Source: Caldifarciminota bacterium
GTDB lineage: Bacteria; Hydrothermota; Tepidihabitantia; SM23-42
DNA: 14,890 nucleotides
Direction: 5' to 3'
Assembly (NCBI GenBank): GCA_030671005.1
Contig: DAOVAN010000026.1
Coordinates: forward strand, 1-14,890
The notes under the pieces were generated by a model that saw nothing but the letters and a program-made list of their open reading frames with translations, was not told the DNA's origin and ran no database searches. Shown here piece after piece: positions 7,135 to 13,903 of this stretch. The position numbers and the translations under genes were made by a program. The first letter of the stretch is position 1, and every line of letters begins with the position of its first letter.

Positions 7135-8174
7135 TATTCCCCCCTTAGTGCTAGACCGATGGCCTGAGCCAAGATCGGCCCAGTTACATCCGCGCCCATA
7201 GGCACGAAAATATTCGGATCATGAACAACATTCTTGAAGGGATTGATAATTTCAATCGGAATACCGAAGCGGCGTTTCAGATAGTCGAGTAGGTTCGGTA
7301 TCGAACTGCCACCACCCGATAGATACATACGGCTTACCTTCTCCTCACCAGTAACCGTTGAGAGGAATTGGAGGCTTCTCTCGATATGCGTGCCGAGATC
7401 GCTTACAAAGGACTCGAACACACCCTGGATTGAATCCTGGGAGACACCGACCGGAACTGTGCCCTTGGCCGCATTTGCCGCATCCTCGTAATTGAAACCG
7501 ACTTCCTTCTGCAGTTTACTGATGTATGCGTTGACGCCGTAGTATACATCACGCGCCGATAGACTTGAACCACCTTTGGTGACGTTTATGACAGACATCC
7601 CTGCGCCAATGTGTATGAGGCAGATGATTTCATCGGGCGTCAGTTCATAGTTGTGTTCATAGACATTCTGTATTGCAAAAGCCGTCGTATCGATGATGAT
7701 CGGCGTAAGATTGAGATCCTTCAACAGAGATGTCAGGTTGTTGATAAGCTCGTTCTTGGCGGCAACCAGGATTACCTCCTGTTGATTTTCTCCGAAGTTC
7801 GGATTGACAACATCGAAATCAAGCGTGACTTCGTTAATATCGAAAGGAACGTACTGCTCGGCTTCCCACTTGATTTGTTCTCGTGTATCTGCCTCGCTCA
7901 TTCGGTCCATCGTTATTCTCTTTATTATTACGTCACGCCCTGCGATACCAAGAACCACGTCTTTTGTGGAGAATCCCTTAGTTTCGATTAGTGTTCTGAT
8001 GGAATCCAGAACCGCCTCCCGATCGATTATTTCACCTTCAACTATTGCGTCAGGTAAGACCTTAGATATCCCAAAATTTAGTAACTTCTTGTTCTTACCT
8101 GCGCTTAGTTCAACTATTTTTGTCTGACTTGACCCTATATCAAGACCAAGTACCTTCTTCTTTCTCCCAAACAT
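7134..8174 (-). CDS. pilM: type IV pilus actin-like ATPase PilM
   Basis: PilM is a cytoplasmic actin/FtsA-fold protein that binds the tail of PilN and organises the pilus alignment complex. The product has 346 residues, the normal size. Actin-family nucleotide-binding signatures are present: phosphate 1 LGLDIGSSQTKIVEL (9-23), a central LIHIGAGMSVINV and adenosine-site-like MYLSGGGSSIPNLLDYLKRRFG. IKWEAEQYVPFDINEVTLDF is a characteristic PilM segment. The ATG at 8174 is preceded by AAAAGGAG, a strong ribosome-binding site. It is the first gene of pilMNOPQ and has the closest-to-consensus promoter in the window just upstream. Confidence 0.95.
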   Translation of the reverse strand: MFGRKKKVLGLDIGSSQTKIVELSAGKNKKLLNFGISKVLPDAIVEGEIIDREAVLDSIRTLIETKGFSTKDVVLGIAGRDVIIKRITMDRMSEADTREQIKWEAEQYVPFDINEVTLDFDVVNPNFGENQQEVILVAAKNELINNLTSLLKDLNLTPIIIDTTAFAIQNVYEHNYELTPDEIICLIHIGAGMSVINVTKGGSSLSARDVYYGVNAYISKLQKEVGFNYEDAANAAKGTVPVGVSQDSIQGVFESFVSDLGTHIERSLQFLSTVTGEEKVSRMYLSGGGSSIPNLLDYLKRRFGIPIEIINPFKNVVHDPNIFVPMGADVTGPILAQAIGLALRGE

Positions 8175-8187
8175 GTTGGCTCCTTTT

Positions 8188-8202
8188 CACAATTTAATTG
8201 TG
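8188..8202. promoter_or_regulatory. 15-bp palindrome at the pilM start point
   Basis: CACAATT-T-AATTGTG is a perfect inverted repeat with 7-bp arms. The -10 box of pilM ends at 8205, so the expected start of transcription (about 8198) falls inside the palindrome. This position would suit a repressor operator. The protein that binds it, if any, is not known. Confidence 0.45.
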
Positions 8203-8204
8203 TA

Positions 8205-8232
8205 ATTATATATATAATTCATTTTGTGTCAA
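8205..8232 (-). promoter_or_regulatory. consensus promoter of pilMNOPQ
   Basis: On the minus strand TTGACA (8232-8227) and TATAAT (8210-8205) both match the sigma70 consensus fully, with a 16-bp spacer. About 30 nt separate the -10 box from the pilM ATG, leaving room for the AAAAGGAG ribosome-binding site. It probably drives pilM through pilQ and may extend to rsmD and coaD. Confidence 0.8.
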
Positions 8233-8330
8233 GAGGAAATTTTAGAAACGTGCGTCAGAATGAGTATATTCTTTGATTTGTGACTACTCGTGCGGCACTA
8301 ATTGCAAAAATACGTAGTATGCTGTATGAT

Positions 8331-9439
8331 CTACGGACTTCTGAAATCAAACCTTCGCAGCATCTTCCTAGAAAATGTTGAAAAAGTACCCTTACCGATC
8401 TGTTTTCGGATTTGGGACATCAGCTTGGAGTAGAAATAGATATTGTGAAAGCTCACCAAGCGTCCGGCGAGTGCTTCGCCGGTATTAAAGAGATGGCGTA
8501 AATAGGCTCGTGAAAAGTTACGGCACGTATAGCATCCGCATTGTTTATCAAGCGGCGCTTTGTCCATAGCATATCGACTAGCCTTGATGATGACTTTACC
8601 CCGTGAGGTGAATGCCATACCCGTCCTGCCATTTCTCGTCGGGAGTACGCAGTCGAAAAGGTCCACACCCAAGCCTACGGCCTCAATTATATCTTCGGGA
8701 TAGCCGCAACCCATTAGATAACGTGGTTTTTTTTCGGGAACGACGCCGTTCACCTCGCCGACCATTTCATTTGTTAAAGAGGATGGCTCGCCGATCATCA
8801 ATCCACCGATGGCGTAGCCAGGAAAGTTGAGTTCCACAGTACGCTGTGCGCATTCGCGGCGAAGATTCTTGTAGGTGGCCCCTTGGATTATGCCGAATAG
8901 CGGCACTTTTTTTTTGCGTCTAGGCTGCGCTTGGCCCAGTTTACGGTGCGCTCGACAGCAATTCGTGCATCTAAGAATTGCATTGGGTAAGAGCTGAAGA
9001 AATCAAGACACATGGCGATATCGGGTTTTAGCTCTTCCTGGATCTCCACGGCAATTTCCGGGCTCAGGAAGTGCCTCGAGCCGTCCAGGTGAGAAGAGAA
9101 CTCGATGCCGTCATCGGTGATTTTTCTCAAATCGGTTAAAGAATACGCCTGAAAACCACCCGAATCGGTTATGATTGCGCGCTCCCAGTTCATGAAACGA
9201 TGCAAACCACCCAGCCTGCTGATGACCGACGCGGAAGGTCGCAACATTAGATGATAGGTATTGCAGATAATGATATGAACGCCGCTTTTCTTGAGGTCAG
9301 CCGGCGATAATGTCTTCACTGTTGCCTGGGTGGCTACTGGCATGAAGTTAGGGGTCGGGACATCATAGTGTTTAGTCTTCAGTTTACCGCAGCGAGCACG
9401 AGTCTTCTTATCCTTTTTTGTGATGGCGAATCTTGTCAC
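8331..9439 (-). CDS. tgt: tRNA-guanine transglycosylase, frame broken by -1 at an A9 run
   Basis: Tgt exchanges guanine 34 of tRNAs with GUN anticodons for a queuine precursor or queuine. The coding region lies in two frames: 9439-8888 (183 residues, start GTG) and 8906-8331. A -1 shift at the A9 run (8915-8907) joins them into 369 residues, a normal length. In the joined protein the base Asp is in ITDSGGFQ (D92), the nucleophile is Asp 263 in FDCVLPTRNGR, and the zinc site CxCx2C is at 301, 303 and 306 with a His near 332. Without the shift the product ends after CRYSA and loses the nucleophile and zinc site. The bacterial FDEC motif is replaced by LDFF. The start overlaps the upstream oxidoreductase stop by 4 nt (GTGA) and has AGAGGTG upstream. 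It could be programmed frameshifting, a real mutation or an assembly error. Confidence 0.9.
8891..8915 (-). promoter_or_regulatory. candidate frameshift/slippage site in tgt
   Basis: The coding strand holds nine A residues (8915-8907) followed by G. Read in the incoming frame, the last seven bases are A AAA AAG, the -1 slippery heptamer known from E. coli dnaX. Directly after it, TGCCG-CTATT-CGGCA (8905-8891) forms a 5-bp hairpin, and the zero-frame stop TAA follows at 8890-8888. The hairpin is closer to the slippery site than is usual for ribosomal frameshifting but would suit transcriptional slippage. Confidence 0.5.
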
Positions 9440-10569
9440 TTCATCACCTCTTTGCCCTTGAAGTCTCGATTGAGTGCGAATTCATCGATGTTGTAAGGGG
9501 GTTTTCCTTCAGTAATATATTCGGCGGCAAGCCAGCCGATTTCCGGACCGAGCATGAAGCCATGCCCACACATTCCGCCGACAACCCAGAAACCTCCGAC
9601 ATCGGACTTGTCGAGGATTGGATTACCGTCGGGTGTCATCTCATAGCTGCCAGACCATTGCCGGATTATCTTGATGTTGTTTAACCTTGGTATCAGGCGT
9701 GCCATCCTCCGGCCCATCTCTTTAGCGAATTCGAAGGATGTGCCGAGGTCTTGTCCGGGTACATTGGGAATTGGCGTGTAGCATCCAATGATGCTACCTT
9801 TGTCCCACTTCTGATTGAAGTAACACCCGTCGGGTCGGTAGTCAACAATCATCATGTCGAAGAATCTTTCCAGCTGTTCGGTTATCATCGCTTCATGACG
9901 CTCGGGATAGATCGGTAAGTCTAGGTTCACCATTTGTGCGATCTCTTTTGCAAATGGCCCCGCTGCATTGACAACAATGGGGGCATGAAAAGTTCCGTTG
10001 TCCTTCGTGATTACTGAGGTGACTCTTCCCTTATCAACTTTTATTTCAGTGACCTCTTTGTGGGGAAGGACATCGCACCTTTTTCTGATTTCCTTTGCAT
10101 AACCATCGACGATCAAGAATGGATTTGCCTGAGCATCACTCGGACAATAGGCTCCACCCAGCATATCTTCGGTGTTGATGCCCGGGACAAGCTTTTCTAT
10201 TTCTCCGGTGCCGATGTATTCAACAGCGAGACCCATTTTCTGCTGTATTTCGATGAGTTTACGATAGGTTTCCTTTTTTTCTTCACTGTGTGCAAGGAAC
10301 AAATACCCACCTTGATGGAACTCCACATCCTGGTCCAATTCATCGTTCATTGTGGCGAATTTCTTCATCGATTCCATGGCGACCTTGATGCTCGATTCGG
10401 TCGAAAACTGCTGCCGTATGCCACCAATGCACCGTCCTGTTGAACCTGCGGTCAGGTAATTCTTTTCTAAAAGCCGGACCTTCAACCCTTTCTTGGTTAG
10501 ATAATAACCAGTAGCAGTTCCAATAATCCCACCGCCGATGATGATTGCGTCGGAAGTATTATTCCTCAT
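9436..10569 (-). CDS. FAD-dependent amino-acid oxidoreductase (DAO family)
   Basis: The product has 377 residues and belongs to the D-amino-acid oxidase superfamily, nearest in look to sarcosine oxidase beta, glycine oxidase or proline dehydrogenase beta subunits. It would oxidise a secondary or primary amine using FAD. The dinucleotide fold DAIIIGGGIIGTATGYYL has GxGxxG at 12-17; TGRCIGGIRQQFS is the second FAD contact, and the C-terminal GGFWVVGGMCGHGFMLGPEIGWLAAEY closes the FAD site. It has no signal peptide. Lying downstream of tdh and kbl, it is a plausible next step acting on glycine, but the substrate is an inference and no partner subunit gene is nearby. The ATG directly abuts an AT-rich repeat and lacks a Shine-Dalgarno. 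Its stop overlaps the tgt start. Confidence 0.85.
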   Translation of the reverse strand: MRNNTSDAIIIGGGIIGTATGYYLTKKGLKVRLLEKNYLTAGSTGRCIGGIRQQFSTESSIKVAMESMKKFATMNDELDQDVEFHQGGYLFLAHSEEKKETYRKLIEIQQKMGLAVEYIGTGEIEKLVPGINTEDMLGGAYCPSDAQANPFLIVDGYAKEIRKRCDVLPHKEVTEIKVDKGRVTSVITKDNGTFHAPIVVNAAGPFAKEIAQMVNLDLPIYPERHEAMITEQLERFFDMMIVDYRPDGCYFNQKWDKGSIIGCYTPIPNVPGQDLGTSFEFAKEMGRRMARLIPRLNNIKIIRQWSGSYEMTPDGNPILDKSDVGGFWVVGGMCGHGFMLGPEIGWLAAEYITEGKPPYNIDEFALNRDFKGKEVMK

Positions 10570-10767
10570 AAAATACGAAATACGAATTTCGAAACTCGAA
10601 ACAAGCCCAAAATCCTAATATCGAATGACCAAAACAGTTTTGAATTTTGGTATTTGGTATTCGAATTTGTTTCCCCTTCGGGGATTCTCGCAAATACAAT
10701 CAAAGTTTTGAGTATTTGCGGAATCGGATTTTGGGTTTCGAATTTAGGTATTGTCATATGTAATGGT
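10570..10767. repeat. dispersed AT-rich intergenic repeat, copy 1
   Basis: This fills the gap between kbl and the oxidoreductase. It is made of runs such as AAATACGAAATACGAA, CAAAATCC and TTCGAATTTGTTTC, and contains the small hairpin CCCC-TTC-GGGG (10673-10683). The part at 10571-10672 can be aligned by eye with 12046-12158 in the same orientation. A frame open on the minus strand through here (10566-10925) mostly reads repeat sequence and is not a gene. Confidence 0.7.
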
Positions 10768-12015
10768 CTATAGTCCATACTCTGCAATGATTTCGTCTTT
10801 AGTTTTGTGGAGTATTTTATATTTCTCTCCGATTTTCGTGAATGCGGTGATAGCTTTATCAAGATGTTCTTTTTCATGAGCGGCAGAGATCTGTACACGG
10901 ATCCGGGCCTGCCCCTTGGGGACAACCGGGAAGAAGAATCCTATGACGTAGATGCCTTCGTTGTACAGGTCGCGAGCCATATCCTGGGCGAGTTTTGCGT
11001 TGTAGAGCATGATCGGGACTATCGGGTGTACACCTTCTGTAATATCGAAACCAGCAGCCGTCATTTTTTCGCGGAAGTATTTGGTGTTGTCCTCTAGTTT
11101 GTCGCGCAGATCGGTCGAGCCGATCAATAGGTCGACCGCCTTGATTGCCGCGGCGATCACGACCGGACAGACCGTATTGGAAAACAGGTACGGTCGCGAG
11201 CGCTGTCTTAACGTATCGATGATTTCTTGCCTTCCTGAAGTGCATCCACCTGAAGCTCCACCCATTGCTTTACCCATGGTCGTGGTGATTATATCGATCT
11301 TACCCATGACACCGCAATGTTCATGGGTGCCCCGTCCGGTCTTACCAATGAAACCTGTAGCATGGGAATCGTCAACCATCACCAGGGCGTCATATTTTTC
11401 TGCCAGGGCGCATATTCCCGCGAGCTCTGCAATATCGCCGTCCATTGAGAAAACACCGTCGGTGGCGATCATTCGAAACCGTTTGTTTTGCGTTTGCCTG
11501 AGGTGTTCTTCCAAATCCCGCATATTCATGTGTTTGAACCTATGTCTTTCCGCCTTGCATAGTCTTATGCCGTCTATTATCGATGCGTGATTCAATTCGT
11601 CGGAAATCACGGCATCATCCTGGGTAAGCAATGTTTCAAACAAGCCACCATTGGCATCGAAGCAGGAGGAATACAGAATAGTGGCATCGGTGTCGAGGAA
11701 TTCGGACATCTTTTTTTCCAACTCGGTATGAATGTCCTGAGTGCCGCAGATGAAGCGAACCGAAGACATGCCGTATCCTCGCTCGCCGAGTCCCTTTCTT
11801 GCCGCCTCGATCAGTTCGCCGTGACTCGAAAGTCCCAGGTAATTGTTAGCGCAGAAGTTTATGACCTCTTGAACCGGTGCACCGATTGGATATTCTACCT
11901 TGATATCAGCCGCTTGCGGAGAAACAATATTGCGTTCCTCCTTATACAATCCACTGTTCCGGATTTCTTCTAATTGATTTAGGAGAAAATTCTTGATTTT
12001 TTCAGTGTAAGCCAT
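10768..12015 (-). CDS. kbl: 2-amino-3-ketobutyrate CoA ligase (glycine C-acetyltransferase)
   Basis: Kbl splits 2-amino-3-ketobutyrate with CoA into glycine and acetyl-CoA, using PLP, in the cytoplasm. The protein has 415 residues, slightly longer than the E. coli enzyme. It shows the alpha-oxoamine synthase signatures: NFCANNYLGLSSH (53-65), DELNHASIIDGIRL (139-152), VDDSHATGFIGKTGRGT (214-230) and the PLP lysine K249 in TTTMGKAMGGASGG. BioF and ALA synthase share this fold; the tdh neighbour makes Kbl the best choice. The ATG at 12015 has AGGAGG 5 nt upstream, while the GTG one codon earlier is too close to it. The gene is flanked on both sides by same-orientation repeat copies. Confidence 0.93.
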   Translation of the reverse strand: MAYTEKIKNFLLNQLEEIRNSGLYKEERNIVSPQAADIKVEYPIGAPVQEVINFCANNYLGLSSHGELIEAARKGLGERGYGMSSVRFICGTQDIHTELEKKMSEFLDTDATILYSSCFDANGGLFETLLTQDDAVISDELNHASIIDGIRLCKAERHRFKHMNMRDLEEHLRQTQNKRFRMIATDGVFSMDGDIAELAGICALAEKYDALVMVDDSHATGFIGKTGRGTHEHCGVMGKIDIITTTMGKAMGGASGGCTSGRQEIIDTLRQRSRPYLFSNTVCPVVIAAAIKAVDLLIGSTDLRDKLEDNTKYFREKMTAAGFDITEGVHPIVPIMLYNAKLAQDMARDLYNEGIYVIGFFFPVVPKGQARIRVQISAAHEKEHLDKAITAFTKIGEKYKILHKTKDEIIAEYGL

Positions 12016-12027
12016 CACAACCTCCTG

Positions 12028-12172
12028 TCCACCTTAAGGGTGGATAAATTCGAAATTCGAATATCGAAATACTAAACAAATTCAAAAAACTAATGTTCAA
12101 AATCCAAAACCAGATACCAGTTTGGTAAATTTGAATTTAGAGTTTCGAGATTGTTTCGGATTTAGGATTTGT
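12028..12172. repeat. dispersed AT-rich intergenic repeat, copy 2, with hairpin
   Basis: This is a second copy of the repeat found at 10571-10672, in the same orientation, in the gap between tdh and kbl. Shared words include AAATnCGAAATnCGAAT, CTAAACAA/TCGAAACAA and TTGTTTC. At the kbl-proximal end the hairpin TCCACC-TTAAG-GGTGGA (12028-12044) lies directly upstream of the kbl ribosome-binding site. The rest of the 12019-12222 gap shows no gene. Confidence 0.65.
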
Positions 12173-12222
12173 CTTCCAGTAGTCAGTGGTGTTATCTTTC
12201 GAACACGCCATGCTCTTTCGAA

Positions 12223-13263
12223 TCAGGGGTATAGTAGTATTTTCCCACAATTACCACTCGCCATTAATTCCATGCCCTTTTCGTATTCATCGAGGGAGAA
12301 TCGGTGAGTGATGATGGGTGCCAAATCGAGCCGGCCCGAGCTCAAGAATCTTGCCGTCTGATGCCACGTAGAGAACATCAGGCGTCCATTGATGCCCTGT
12401 ACTGTAGCGTACTTGAATACAATGTGCTTGCCCAAATCGATTTCCATCGGTTTATCTGGTATACCAAGAATCGAATATCGACCGCCTGGCCTCAGGGCCT
12501 CGAAAGCGTCTCTTATGGCCGTTGGGTTACCTGACATTTCCAAAACCGCATCAACACCCAAGTTTCTTGTTTCTCCAAGAACACGCGGCACTATTTTTTC
12601 TTCTTTAGGATTGAGTACCAGATCGGCACCGACCTTTTTCGCGAGTTCAATACGGTAAGCGTTTATTTCGGTGGCAATGATTTGCGTTGCGCCACAAATG
12701 CGTGACACGGCGATGCTCATCAGACCGATCGGTCCGCAGCCAGTGATGAGAACGCTGTTGCCAGCGATGTCACCGGCTAACACCGTGTGCACGGCATTGC
12801 CGAGCGGCTCCATGACCGAAGCGTGGTCTTTTGGGATTCTCTTGTCTAATACCCAGGCATTGTTTGCCGGGATTACTGCGTACTCAGCAAAGACGCCGTT
12901 GATGTCTACGCCGAGTATACTGCCGTTGACGCAAATGTGTGCATTGCCTGTTTGACATAAATAGCAATGGCCGCAGGCTATATGTGTTTCAGCAGAAATG
13001 ATGTCGCCTTTCTTGAGGTTCTCTACATTCTTGCCAATTTCGATTATCTCACCACACAGCTCGTGTCCCATCACCCTTGGTAGATTCTTGAAGCGGTTTT
13101 GAGCCCACTTATTCCATTCGAAAATATGAAGGTCGGTACCACAGATCGAAGTAGCTAAAACTTTGACCAGGACCTCATCGGGCCCGGGCGTTGGTATGTC
13201 GATTTCAATGATTTCCGCGCCAGGCGCGGGTTTTGTTTTTGCTATGGCTTTCATTTTAGGCAT
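12223..13263 (-). CDS. tdh: L-threonine 3-dehydrogenase
   Basis: Tdh oxidises L-threonine to 2-amino-3-ketobutyrate with NAD+, feeding Kbl. The product has 346 residues and is a zinc medium-chain dehydrogenase. Visible features are the family motif TSICGTDLHIFEWNKWAQ, catalytic zinc ligands C41, H67, E68 and probably E152, the structural zinc cysteines C97, C100, C103 and C111, and the NAD fold ITGCGPIGLMSIAV (GxGxxG 175-180). The ICGTDLHIFEW segment separates threonine dehydrogenases from other members such as sorbitol dehydrogenase. The ATG at 13263 has GGAG 8 nt upstream; an ATG three codons later is possible. A good promoter lies 15 nt farther upstream. The kbl gene follows after 207 bp of repeat-bearing sequence. 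Confidence 0.94.
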   Translation of the reverse strand: MPKMKAIAKTKPAPGAEIIEIDIPTPGPDEVLVKVLATSICGTDLHIFEWNKWAQNRFKNLPRVMGHELCGEIIEIGKNVENLKKGDIISAETHIACGHCYLCQTGNAHICVNGSILGVDINGVFAEYAVIPANNAWVLDKRIPKDHASVMEPLGNAVHTVLAGDIAGNSVLITGCGPIGLMSIAVSRICGATQIIATEINAYRIELAKKVGADLVLNPKEEKIVPRVLGETRNLGVDAVLEMSGNPTAIRDAFEALRPGGRYSILGIPDKPMEIDLGKHIVFKYATVQGINGRLMFSTWHQTARFLSSGRLDLAPIITHRFSLDEYEKGMELMASGNCGKILLYP

Positions 13264-13278
13264 TAGGGCTCCGGACCT

Positions 13279-13306
13279 ATTATATAGATATAACTGGTCG
13301 CGTCAA
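13279..13306 (-). promoter_or_regulatory. promoter of the tdh-kbl-oxidoreductase-tgt unit
   Basis: On the minus strand TTGACG (13306-13301) and TATAAT (13284-13279) are separated by 16 bp. A short inverted repeat, CGTCA-AGC-TGACG (13301-13313), overlaps the -35 box. The leader to the tdh ATG is short but leaves room for GGAG. Confidence 0.7.
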
Positions 13307-13459
13307 GCTGACGGATTTTCAGGCAGAAATGATATATGAATGTATCGTTGCGTAATCGTCGAGCTTTGCTATTTTTGTGCCTTGGATATTGAGAAGGTCC
13401 TGCGTGCGCGTTTCGATAATGTTGATAATAGAATGAAGAGAGTGCGTAAAGCAGCTACA

Positions 13460-13491
13460 TTCGGTATTTCGCTAATTGCCAAAATACCGAA
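13460..13491. promoter_or_regulatory. inverted repeat, likely autoregulatory operator
   Basis: TTCGGTATTT (13460-13469) and AAATACCGAA (13482-13491) are perfect 10-bp inverted arms separated by 12 bp. The proposed -35 box of the regulator (13476-13481) lies in the spacer and the right arm sits between -35 and -10. A dimeric winged-helix protein bound here would block the promoter. Confidence 0.6.
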
Positions 13492-13503
13492 ATGGATTAT
13501 TAT
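13476..13503 (+). promoter_or_regulatory. promoter of the ArsR-type regulator, probably leaderless
   Basis: TTGCCA (13476-13481) and TATTAT (13498-13503) are separated by 16 bp, and each matches 5 of 6 consensus bases. The -10 box ends 6 nt before the ATG at 13510, which has no Shine-Dalgarno. Confidence 0.55.
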
Positions 13504-13509
13504 CATAGT

Positions 13510-13818
13510 ATGAAGAAAAGAAAAATGCCTGAAACACAATACCGGGCTTCGCGGGTGTGTCGTATCCTTGGTAATCCCACTGTCTATCAAATAATCCGAA
13601 CGCTGGGTGGAACGAGAAAAAGCCCGTCTGAATTGGCATGCAAAATCGGCGTGTCAATCCAGACAATTTCTCTCACACTGCGCACTTTACGAAACATTGA
13701 TGTTGTGCGATATGAACCTCGGTTGAATCAGCGTATATACTGGCTGAAAGACGCTGCGGTGCTGGAGGTACTTGATCGTCTCGAGGATTTTGTAGAGCAC
13801 ATGCGTATGAAGCGGTAA
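13510..13818 (+). CDS. ArsR-like winged-helix transcriptional regulator
   Basis: This is the only confidently called plus-strand gene. It encodes 102 residues from the ATG at 13510. A winged-helix DNA-binding domain covers most of it: RASRVCRILGNPTVYQIIRTL, then the helix-turn-helix SPSELACKIGVSIQTISLTLRTLRNIDVV, then a wing (RYEPRLNQRIYWL). The C-terminal helix AAVLEVLDRLEDFVEHM probably makes the dimer. The cysteine metal-binding motifs of classical ArsR sensors are absent. In-frame ATGs at 13492 and 13525 are alternatives. I prefer 13510 because a -10 box lies 6 nt before it and the inverted repeat then falls in the promoter. It is divergent from tdh with 246 bp between starts, but no second copy of its operator is seen near the tdh promoter. 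The target genes are unknown. Confidence 0.85.
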   Translation: MKKRKMPETQYRASRVCRILGNPTVYQIIRTLGGTRKSPSELACKIGVSIQTISLTLRTLRNIDVVRYEPRLNQRIYWLKDAAVLEVLDRLEDFVEHMRMKR

Positions 13819-13903
13819 TTCGGTAATTAAACAATTATAAAAATAGCGAAAATTTCGGGTTGCATCTGGATCTAGGGCGAATTGTTCATGCTCCGCTCGT
13901 TTT

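Noticed and set aside
8301..8333. Possible terminator after tgt
   Set aside because: There is only a 4-bp stem (ATAC/GTAT) before a short T run, which is too weak to call. No other convincing intrinsic terminator was found in the window.
8331..8906. C-terminal half of tgt as a separate gene starting at GTG 8906
   Set aside because: It would begin in the middle of the barrel fold with no ribosome-binding site. Both halves align as one continuous Tgt.
10570..10610. Leaderless-type promoter for the oxidoreductase (TTGTTT-16-TATTTC-7-ATG)
   Set aside because: The geometry matches that of obg, but each box has only 3 of 6 consensus bases and lies in low-complexity repeat, so chance is likely.
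10566..10925. A 119-residue open frame on the minus strand between kbl and the oxidoreductase
   Set aside because: Its right part is out of frame within kbl and its left part is a translation of the AT-rich repeat, rich in F, R, S and I. It has no ribosome-binding site or family features.
11009..11590. A 193-residue open frame on the plus strand opposite kbl
   Set aside because: It is antisense to a clearly conserved enzyme, is rich in S, P and I as shadow frames are, and has no recognisable domain.
13819..13903. Bidirectional terminator between the regulator and flavodoxin stops
   Set aside because: Only short AT-rich symmetry (CGAAA/TTTCG) is present, with no stable stem followed by a U tract.
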